Assembly: GCF_000003605.2 (NCBI RefSeq)
Contig: NW_003132862.1
Span: forward strand, 125,538 to 165,981
DNA: 40,444 nucleotides
Direction: 5' to 3'
DNA from: Saccoglossus kowalevskii
Lineage: Eukaryota > Hemichordata > Enteropneusta > Harrimaniidae
Of this stretch, positions 23,311 to 34,800 are shown piece after piece. The notes beneath the pieces were generated by a model. It was not told the DNA's origin, ran no database searches, and saw only the letters and a program-made list of their open reading frames with translations. The translations under genes were made by a program, and so were the position numbers. Within the stretch, counting starts at the first letter, position 1. Each line of letters begins with the position of its first letter.

Positions 23311-24724
23311 TCAAAACAAAAGTCCCTGTTTTCGACCTTTGTCTAAATAAGGACTAAAAATGTACAATTGCTCTGGTTCATAAGAAAATTGCTCAACTGC
23401 AAACTGAATTCAAATTCGTGCTTGGTTTTCTATTCATCTTGTAATTATACTTCATTGAAAAAACACTGATGTGTTAAGAAAATACATGGGTGTTTGGCTT
23501 GCATTACGAAATCTATTGCACACTAATCCATCTGTACCCCATGATAAGAATTCAAAATACTTTAATTTAATACTTGCTCATAAATGACACTTAAATACAA
23601 AATATATTTTTGAGTTATAAATATCAAATTGTTAACAAATTGAAAATTAAATACTTGATTTAAATATCTGTATCTTTATAATACCCTATAAATAACCAGA
23701 TTAATTTTTCAAAAAATAATAAACAAGAATAATAATCTCTATATATGCATTTGTTACTATAAACCCCTCAATACATATATTCTATGACTAAGTATTGTAT
23801 TCATTAATACTTTTTTTAAAACATTAATGAGTCTGTATTGCTGTAACATCCCTCTTCAAGCATCACATAGAAAATGCAGACAAATCAACTGCATGTAACT
23901 AACCTTCAAAAATACATGTAGTATAAACCATTAACACCTTGATTTAAAAAAATACACAATTATCTCCATAGAGAATAAAGGGAATAAAAATATAGAAATT
24001 TATCATAGAAATATATATGAAAGAATAAGACAACATTCTTTTTCTTGCATATTCATTACTTCAAAAAACTTACTTAACCATATTTGGTAAAATTACTTAA
24101 TATTAAATAGACTTTATTTTATAAATTGTCCAAACATCTGACTTGATATATCAAGCATTTCAGAATACAATGAATACAATATGCTTGCACACTGAAAAAA
24201 AATATATAAATTAATTCATATACCTTTTATTTAAAAAAAGGCGTACACATTTTGTGTCCTAAATATATTGCACACATTTGTCAAGTATTAAAAAAACAAC
24301 TGCTACAGTATTCTTATAAACATAATACTGTGTATATTGCCATGAGCGCTTGCATAGCTCCTCGTACCAACACAACACTGATTTCTGAAACTAAAGTTTA
24401 AAACACTCCATAGAGAAATACCCGTTGATAGAATCACTTCACCATAATTAAAAATTAAAATATATATATGATGCTTATGATAAGATACTGAGACTTTCTG
24501 TGTTGGTTTGTTAAGTATGAAATAGAATCAATCTATACATCAATAAGTAATAAATAAGTTATAATGAGAAGTTCATGGCATATGCCAGTGAAATAATCTA
24601 TAAAACCTACTTGAGTAATGTATTTCAATCATAAACTAAAAATGCATTACATGTTTACAACATTATACACAATACTCGCACAGTTGATTGTTGAATCATG
24701 AAATGTAAGTTCAAAATGAACTTA
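23311..24724. other. AT-rich stretch beyond the PHD/MYND gene, possible 3' UTR
   Basis: This very AT-rich sequence lies downstream of the PHD/MYND stop codon on the minus strand. It could be a long 3' UTR or intergenic. Several TTTATT strings (AATAAA on the minus strand), for example near 24115, could be alternative polyadenylation signals. No open frame of interest. Confidence 0.4.
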
Positions 24725-24730
24725 TTTATT
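24725..24730 (-). terminator. candidate polyadenylation signal for the PHD/MYND gene
   Basis: AATAAA on the minus strand, about 117 nt after the stop codon at 24847. It is the first canonical hexamer downstream of the stop. Other hexamers follow in this AT-rich region, so the choice is uncertain. Confidence 0.35.
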
Positions 24731-24846
24731 TCTGTGTTTTTGTCGTATCTCATTTATCATAGCAAATGAATGTAACAGATACTTAGTGTTGTCCAATTGA
24801 GAAGACTGCTCTCATCTTCAATTCAATACCATAATCTGGAAAGTAG

Positions 24847-24885
24847 TTATTCACATTCAGCACAATGCTTGTCCCATGCTTTCAT
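24847..24885 (-). CDS. last coding exon: end of the MYND finger and stop
   Basis: Acceptor TTGTATCACAG, then MKAWDKHCAECE and TAA. Joined in phase 0 to the CQ at the end of the previous exon it gives CQ-x3-W-x2-H-x3-C, the exact MYND consensus ending. At 12 codons it is too short for routine open-frame searches, and I place it from the zinc-ligand pattern. The finger closes the protein at its extreme C-terminus. Confidence 0.82.
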   Translation of the reverse strand: MKAWDKHCAECE

Positions 24886-27800
24886 CTGTGATACAATGAA
24901 ATTATAGTTAATAACTATGCAATATATTGCCAGTGTATGAATTAGCAGTGTAAAAAAGAGCACAGGGCATATGTCAATTTATACTGTCAACAGATTATTG
25001 TGAATGAAAAACATTAATTTTGAGGGGAACAAACATAAAATATAGCATAACTATTACAGCCCTGCCCATTGAGAATCTAGATTAAATATGGATAGATACA
25101 AACTAATGGTGCACGATCTTTTCTTCGCATGGCAAAATAAAACTCTAAACATTTTGCAAGAACAATTCTAACCAAAACATAACAGAGATTGTATAAAAGT
25201 TCCCAAATAATACAGTAATATATATATAAACAAAATCTTGCTAGCCAGATTTAGTGGGAAAAGTATACTGACATGTACTCATAATGAAAACTACAATATA
25301 GTTTACTAAATTTATCTAATCTATATATTTATGCATATGTTATATGCACTGCATAAAAATGGTTCTGGTAGTTGAGGTCAAGCCCGCCTAACATAGTTAA
25401 TATTAAACTGGTAGCATAACAATAAAATTTTGCTTAGAATTATGTTCATGTATATTATTTATTTCACCCAATGCACATACATATCAAATGAAAACAATAT
25501 GCATTATAAAATGAAGTTATTGTCACAAAAATAAACGAATATGTAGATCAACACAAGATACCTTCAAATCAAATTTTAAAAATACTTTTTCCTCACCAAA
25601 ATGGCAGAAACATTTGTCAAAATGGAGAAATAGGGCTACCCTCACAAAAATTTAACAGATCGCAAAGAAAATTTTTTTTATTAGGTGCCATCCTTAAATC
25701 TACCACATAAAATACATTACTAAGTAGAAGAGGGTCAGCAATGGGTATTTTCGTAAGCTGTAATCAATTGTTTTATTTTCTAATAATGTAATTTAGATAA
25801 ATAAAAATCATAAATTTGTAGACATGGGCAAGGTGAAAAATGTAATCAGCTATTTTATTCGTCCGTAATTTGTACAACTATCTTATTTTTGTAAGCGTAC
25901 AAAGCATTTTCCACATTAAATGTCACAAATTGTATGCAATTTCCAATTTTGATTCTTAAACACAAATTATCAAATATATTATATTTCCTGTGAAAACGTA
26001 AAATGCTTGTTTTATTTCCTGTAACCTGTACCAGCTATGCCCCCTTACCCCCCTTCGTAGAACTCTAGATTGCCCTCTTGTTTGTCCATGTGGCTACATT
26101 TCAATTATCAAAGCATGTCTTGCTGTTTATTTCCAGAAACAAATACATTTTACCAAAATGACAACAAATTGAAGAGACTTGAAGTTCATCATGAAATAAA
26201 CACCCTAAATACAATGAAAGGTAAAACTAGAACATGCATAAACCTCAATGTACATTAAATTAGCTAAGAATTACAAATGGATTTGAATGGACACTTAGGG
26301 GACCATATCATGAACTAATTTTATTTATACCAGCTGATGAAATAAGAATTCTCTCATGCTATGTTAGCTTCGGTCAAAAATAAAATATGCAAATCAAAAA
26401 ACAAATGATGAACATATTGCACTTTGAGTACTTACTTGGCACTTTGGGCTGCAATACCATGACTTTTTGCATCCTGAGCACAAGAAAGATGCCTCTTTCT
26501 TGCATAGAACGCAATAATGTGTACCACTGTCTTCTATCTCTGTGACGACCTCTTCCTTTTCACTTGACATGTCATCATCATCTAGGACAATAACATCTGA
26601 TTTATTTGATATTGGGGCTGTTTCTTTCGGTCCCCCAGAATCCATATGCTGCATAGTCATTACCTTTGTTTGTGCTGAACTTGGTGCTGCATGTGCGCTT
26701 TCAGCAGAGACTGGTACCATTGTCATATTCCCTGCAGACTCTGAAACCATTTGACCATTTGCAGCAAGGATTGTAAAACTATTACCTTGAGTAACATTCT
26801 GACCTTGTTGAGGTTTCTGTATTGTAACTGACTGTCTTTCATGCTCTCGTTGGGCAATCAAATGAACCATGCGGGTATGATCTGGTCCGATTCTTCTTGT
26901 AATAGGGGAACCTTTTTCCTTGTGGAGAGATGGACTTTTTTGTGCAGGTTTTTCCACTGCTCCTCCAGTTGAAACAACCTGTTCATTGGCATGGTTTATT
27001 TGTTCAAGCTGCTGAGGAGATTGCTGCAATAAAGCATTTTTTTGTTCACTGGCTCTCCTATGTCGATAGTCCGCTGCATCCAATCGTTGCTGAACTTGTA
27101 ATTGTTGTTGGCGTTGCTGCTGCTGTTGTTGTCGTTGTTGATGCTGCTGCTGCTGTAGCTGCTGCTGCTGTAGTTGATGCTGGTGATGTAGATGTTGTAA
27201 CTGCTGTTGTTGTTGTTGTTGTTGCTGACTCTGCAATATTTTCTGCTCGTTATCTTTGAAGACACCATATATATTACCAAGAATTTTGTTAACCTAAAAA
27301 TAAAAAGGTCAAAATGACACAGTCCCACAATTTGTGCATTTTTCGTGTATTTGTAATGAGTGAGATCGGTCAAAACCTGTCAGAGATACGGTCACAGAGC
27401 ATCTCACCAGTAAGTCATTTTGAATATGTTCAATGTACATGCATTTTCAACATTGAAATGGTTGCTATTCGACTATATTAAATTGATTAAATGTATGTGC
27501 TTATGAATGATATATGATGTGCTATGTATGTGTAAAGTTTGAATGTAATCGGTCAATGAATGTCATAGATTATATGGTCAACAACATTTTTTGGAAAAAA
27601 TGGCCACCAGTCAACCATTTTGAATACATGACATGCATCAAATGACATGCATCAAAGACTCAATATTTCCAGGAGACTTACCAAGTTTAAATAAAATATG
27701 TCCATGCACGATTGAGATACATTTCTGATTGGGAAGGAATGCTTTTGATGGTTTTCAGCACCAAAATGACTGCCATTGGGCCATCTCCAATTGAAACATG

Positions 27801-28817
27801 AAACAATTGCCTCTGCACATGTATGGAATGTGTGTTAAATTTAAGAGTTAAATGCAATTGGCTGGGTCACATTTGAATACAGGTTGGACGGATACATGGT
27901 AGTCTTCATTTTCTGACTATGTGACTATATAATGTTTTGTGTTCTTTCTTCACAGATTACAATTTTATTTCTATTTGTTTTTCATGTTGCAGTTATGGCT
28001 TCACATCGATGCTCAAGTATATCAATGTTGACACATTAAGCTGGACCACTGAAAGAGGCGTCAATGTCATAGTAAATGTACATGTTTAAGGCTCACCTCC
28101 AGTGGATGACGTTTTGGGATGTGCCCTTGTGGAATTTGTGGTCTTATTTCTCTAATCTGGAAAAGAAATATTTGAATGTATATAGATAATTATTTTTAGA
28201 AATAGGGAATTGTTAGTATTGTTGAACACTGATAGGGAATGTAACAAACCTGTTGGTTATGCTGTTGTTGGTGCTTCTGCTGCATGTTCATTGGATGTCC
28301 TTGAGTTCTAATCATTTGAGCCACTGTAGTACCAGGAAGATTTGGGTATGGAAGTGGATTGATAGGTCCACCAACTGTGGATGGTATATGTCCTCTATAC
28401 ATGTGGGATTGTCTTTGCTGCATCTGTGCATGAGACATTTGATTCAAGTGAACTTGATGGGAGACAGGATGTCCTACATCAGATGTGGGCACCACTGGTT
28501 GTTGCATCTGGCCAGATGCTGTCAAAACAGGAGCTGGCATTTTTTGCTGCATCAATGATTGGTGAATCTGCATGTTATTTCTGATCTGGCCAGTCATTCC
28601 CGGAGCATTATGAAAAGGAGTTCCATGTTGTAGTTCCATTGATAATGGTACATTACCATGTAATGTGGTTGGCATACTAGGCAGGATGGCAGCCAGCTCA
28701 GGTCGAATCTGTGTTCCTGTTGCATTTGCTCTTGACAGAATAAGCTGCTGCTGCTGCTGTTGCTGTTGTTGTTGTTGTTGTAGTTGTAGTTGTTGTCGTT
28801 GCTGCTGCTGCTGTTGC

Positions 28818-28854
<37 letters not shown>

Positions 28855-31800
28855 GACGTTGCTGTTGATTGTAATGTTGTTGAAGTTGCTGCTGCTGATG
28901 TAGATGTTGATTATGCTGCTGTTGTTGCTGCTGTTGACGATGATACTGGAACTGTGGTTGCCCAGAAACTGCTTGCACCTGCTGGTGATGCTGGTGTTGA
29001 ATCTGCTGACTTCCAGCTCCTTGTCTTCTTTGTAAATATTCCTGATGCATTATGATCTGCTCTTTGGATGATAGGTGAGTGAGGGCATGCGCTGGCACAA
29101 GCCCTTCCAGCTGTGAATCATTCTTGTTGCTTTGCATGACAGTCATTGGAAATGCTTGTTTCTGCTGAGCTATCATGCGAGAATCACTAACTACCTGTTG
29201 TGCTGTAGATAATCCCAAAGCTCCCCTTTTACTCTGACATTGTTTTTGAATATTGTAATTATTTACCACATTGGCTCTCTCAATATCTTGACTTCTTAAT
29301 GAGTCAAAATGTTCATCAAACTGCTTTCGCTCTGTTTCAGTCATTCTATAACCCAGTGCATTCTCCTTCGCTTCTCTGCAGCTATGTTTTATAGACACGT
29401 CATGCATATTATTTCCATCTCCATGAATGCTTGTATGAGCATGTTGATTTTGTAGCACTGCTTGTGTGTGATTCAAGTTACTTGCTTGGGGCATCTTATT
29501 TCCCATTCGTTTCAACTGCTGTTGTTCGAATTTCTGTAAAAGTTCCCTATCAAGACGTATCTTTTCCCTTGCATATTGCATTTTTCTCAAAAGTTCTGCT
29601 TTGTCTTTTTGTTTCTGAATCAAATCTTCTCTCTCTTTTTCCTTCAAACTTCCAATGGCAGCAAGTCTCTCAAGTTCTCTTTTATGATGGAGGAATTCTT
29701 GCTCTATAATGTACTCTCTTGCTTGAATGTCATGTAGATTGACAACTTTCTCCCTTAAGTTTGGATCATTCATTTTGTGGGTATCTATTAGAATTTCCTG
29801 TATTGGAGCTTGCATCAATGATCCATTTGCGTGTGCTTCCACTATGGATTTGTGTCGCTGTGTCAATATAACATTATTTTCCTGTCTTTTTACATTGTTT
29901 GTTTGTTGTTGGCTTTGCAAAGTAGGAGGATTATGTTCCTTTCGACCATCTAGATAGTGTGAAAGTGGTCTACTTGGCATTGTGTTCATTGATGCTGATT
30001 TGTGGATATCAACTCCTTTACTGTGGATTGAGGCACTTACATCAGATTGAGAAGGTAGAGCTGACCACTTTCTTTGTGGCTCATCATCTGTTTTGTTTTC
30101 ATGCTGTCGCTTTGGAGAAATTTGCATTAATCCACTATTTCCGTGGTTTGTTCTCATTTCTGGCATTATTTCTGTTACAGATTGAGGTTTTTGATTCTGG
30201 TGTTCTGGTCTCATATTGGGATCCCTGAAAGAACTCTCAATTGTAGATTGTGACATTCGCTCCAAATTTGTCATTACACCAGGATTGCCTCGTTTCTCTA
30301 CTTTTTTCCTTTGATTCTGTACTACCCAGTCTGCATGGGCAGATGATATCATGTTGCATTCCTGTGATCCTTGCTGTGAACAATGTTCAGTTTGTATATT
30401 TTGATTTGCTGGTTGCAGCTGTATCTGGGTCATAGTTGTATTGTGTGTTACAATCTGTCCTGTGCAATTTTGTACTGGTTCTTGATTTTGTGATGTAGTT
30501 GGTTCTTTTGGTACTTGGTGTAAATGTTGCTGTACATTGGAATGATCTGGGTGTCTTTTCCCATGGCAAGGACAATTATCATCTATTTTCATCATATAAG
30601 AACAAGAGACATTTTTCTCAGCTGGTGGTCTGAATGCACTCTGTTCACCAGACCCAAGAGCACGAGCTGGAATAAGAGATTCTCCTTTATGCGTAATGAG
30701 AGTTGGTCTGAACCTTTTTGGCAAACATGACTGGTTTCCATAATGAAGATGAGTTGTCTGAACTTCTTTATAGCCCATGACCGGTGTTACAGCATCTTGC
30801 TGGTCAATTTGCATGGCTGGATATTTTGATTCCACTGCCTGATTTGTCCCTGCACACATCAAAGGATAGGCTGTTGCTCTCACTGTGACATTTGCACTGC
30901 CATCAACTATATCTTGTGCAGCACCAGCGACTGTATTTTCTGACTGCGTCTTTTCATTTATTGCTTCACCTCCAGTACCAACAACACACATTTCTGCAGG
31001 TTTAGTTTCAAGCTGTGAACATATAAGAGTTTCAGGTGCAGTCTGCTTCTTTAGGGGATGGACTTTCAAAATTGGTGTATTTCCTTGGTAGAACCCTGTA
31101 TCAGAAAGAAAAAAAACACATCAGATAATACAAGGCAATATTTGATTTACTATCAACACATGATGTAATGGAAAATGAAGACTACCACTATTTCTGCAAA
31201 TCAGAGACACAATTTTGTCCCATGGTGCTCTGGACAAACCAATTATCAATTCAAAATTAAATCTGCCATAATAAATGTATACCGGACTTGTGTTTAGTGT
31301 TATATTTGAAACCTATACAAAGGTACACTAATAAAATGATTTAAAAAAAAAAACATTTAAATTCTGAGGAGCAACAGAAGTTGGAAACAATGTATCCAGA
31401 CCATGACCCCTGAAAGGGATTGTAGTATTGCTTGCAACACTTATATATTTATTCACAGTGTTAATGTTCATGCTTGCTGATAATTATACACAACAGCAAG
31501 ACCATACACTCACCATGGCTTAAAAGGTCTACTTCAATTTACAAGCAATGCCATTTCAATAGTGGACAGTGGTCAGTGGCTGTTTGCATGTGGCTTGAGA
31601 ATCAACTTCAATTTTGTGGTCACTATATATGTGTAAGCTAAATTCTTCACAAACTGAGACACTAATAGCTGTTCTTGCCTAATTCTTGTGCTTTTAAAAC
31701 TCATCGTTTTTACAATAGTAAATTACTTTTTCCTTAGAAACTAATATTTATTTTTGTGACATAAATACCTGTGTTCTTGTTTTGTTGAGCCAAATATATA

Positions 31801-34800
31801 TTCTTATCAACAGATACTTCTTGAACGACCTTGGGAACATCCTGGTTCAATTTCTTGGTACTTTCATCACATGACTGTGCCTCAACTGCAACAGTGTTCA
31901 CACCTTGTGTGCTTTCATTTGTCTCTTCACTCAGTCGGGATTGCTTTGCGACAGCTGGCTTTACAGGTATTAAAGGATCTTTCTTTAATGGCGGAGGGCC
32001 TTTAGGAATACTTTTAATCTTCAATTCAACTGCAGCATGCTCATCATCAATGCAGTTGGAGTTCATTTGCATATTATTGTCTGGTGTAATGACTTCTGAC
32101 AATATAGATGTAGATTTAAAACTTAGATCTAAAGGCTGTTCAAACTCTGGAGAAGGATGTAGTTCTTGATCTTGAGAATCATCTTCTTTAGGTTCTACAG
32201 ATTCTTTCATAATATCTTTTCTTGGTTTTGATTTTTTTGAAGTTGTGGATCTATTCTTCTCAGTTGCAATTACTTTTTTTTTGAATATCTTTTTCAATGG
32301 ATCACTTGAACTCTCCTCTGAAACTAATCATAAATGAATCAAATTCATTGGGCAATAGTTAACACAGCATTATTCATAAATATAATAATTTTACAAATAA
32401 AACAAAATATATATTTATACATTAGACATAAAATAAATAGCTTACCATTAACACATTCATATTCATCTCCCGGGTCATCAACATTATTTGCATCAAAATC
32501 TTTGGATTCAGGGCTAGTTATGCTAGAAGACACTTCTTTTATTTCTGCTTCTTTGTTAGTGAAGGTCTTTTTATTTTTTTCATTCAGATGTTTTTCCATC
32601 AACCAATTATGCCGTGGCAAGTCCTGGGCTAATCGCACATTGGTAGAACAGTCCACTGGAGTAACACAGGATGTTTTCTGCTTCTTGTTCCCTGCTGAAT
32701 TTCCTTCTGTTGCTGAAGAAGAAAATACAAAATAATAATGAGTGATAGATATGCTAGTTGACAACAAGATATTACATACAGAACACAGGACTATGGACAT
32801 GAAGTTTGCTACTAGACAACTACAGGAGAATTGTCAGGAACCGAATACCTACTTTTACTCCACCTTTGTCGATCTGACTATTAGTTGAGAGGGTCTTTGG
32901 AAAATTATGGAGAAGTATGGATGCTCCAGAAAGTTCATCACCAGCATACGGCAACTACACGATTGCATGCTGGCAAGAGTCCAGGAATGACCTCTAATCC
33001 ATTCTCCGCTTCCAACAGAGTAAAACAAGGCTGCGTCCTTGCTCCTACCTTGTTCAGCCACATGTTCTGCCTTAAGGGACGCTGACGTGGGAATCGGCAT
33101 AAAGTACCAAACTGAAGGTTCAGTGTTCAAAAACCAAGGTTTCAACTGACACCATCATAGACTTCCTAATTGAGCCATCAACGCTGCTACTGAGGCTGAT
33201 ATGCAACACAGCATTGACCTGTTCCCTGATGTTAGCACTAAAACAATGAGATAATGCATCAGCCAGCTTCAGGAAAGCCCTATGTTGAACCCAACATCAC
33301 TATCAACAGGCAATGACTGAGCACAGTGGACAAGTTCACATACCTTGGTAGCACACTTTCTAGAAATATGGTCATTGATGACGAAGTCAACACCAGATTT
33401 GCTAAAGCGAGTATCACAGACTACACACATCAGATGAGCGTCTCCCAAAGACTTTTTGGCAAGCTACAACAAGGAAAAATGCGTTTCAGGGACATGCTAA
33501 AAGCCACAATGAAGACTTTTAAAATCAGTCACGACACATGGGAGAAGTTGGCCCAAGACAGAGGAGTATGGCAATCAGCTGTTCACAAGGGAGTTAATGT
33601 ATGCGAGGCCAACAGGATTACTGCTGCTGAAGACCACAAGCAGACCAGTGAGAACAGGACCAAGAACCCTGTAGCAGCTGCTACCATTCCCTGTTTGCAC
33701 TGCCAGAGAATCTTTAGGGCGCAGACTGGCCTGACCAGCCACCTGGTTTGTGATTTGTCCCACTACTGGTTGATTTCTGGGAGTAAGTGTCAGATGCCCT
33801 TGCTTCCATGATGACATTTGGACAGAGCAATGAACAACATCATTGGTCATGTCTATTGACCTCTGGTCGCCTGATTTTTTGGTACTTGATGCAGGCAAGC
33901 AGTGGCTGAACTACCAAATGAATTACCCCTGGCTCCACTGGGAGTCTGAAAGAAACTGGAGCTGTCTCTGGAGTTAAAGGCAGATGTATATTTTTATGTT
34001 AAGCTGTAGGATGTATATCATGTAATTGTGGAACAATAATTGTACATTGACAGGCAGGCTAACATCAGCATTGACAAAATACTTACTTCCTTTCTTCAAT
34101 CTGCCCCTTTTGCCTTTCCTTGTTTTTTTCAAAGAATCAGGCACACTTTCCCCATCTGCACCTGTACTCTCAGTAGAAGACTCTTGTGACGTGGTGTCAT
34201 CGTATGCTTTGTTTCCTGTATTCCCTTTCTCTTCTGTTATTATCCTTCCTGCTCTTCTTGACAGTCTGGGAGATTGTTTGACATTTTCTTTTTGGTGGCT
34301 ATGTTCCAAATCATGCATTTTCCCTACTGTATGATTCACATCAGTTTCATCTAGAAGTTGGTCAAAATCACTACCATGTTTCCCATGAAGATCCTTGGTC
34401 AACTGATCTATTATATTGGACAAAAACCTTTCTCCCTTGCCCAAGTTCGCTCCAGCAGTCTCTTCTGTTTTGTGATCATTGTATTCCAGGGTAGACATTG
34501 TACCATGCTCTGTTCCATGCTGCTTATTCTCTTTACCATTGATTTCAGGCAGGAGTTTGTCTGTCTTCTTAATGATCGGTATTTGTTTATGTGTGGTAGC
34601 TGCAACCACTCCATCCAACAAGCGATCCACTGTGTGCGTAACATCTTCTCCACAATGTTTGCTTTCTTGCCAACCTTTCCCCGACACATGATTTTCATCT
34701 TTATCTGTCCCAGTGACATTTAAATGCAGATGTCCATTATCAGGCTGTAACTCATTTGTGTTTCTCCCGCTAACTAAGGATAGCTGGCTTGTCTGTTGGT

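Noticed and set aside
28665-28856. Cysteine-rich plus-strand open frame
   Set aside because: It is the reverse-strand reading of the polyglutamine codons, giving artificial poly-Cys.
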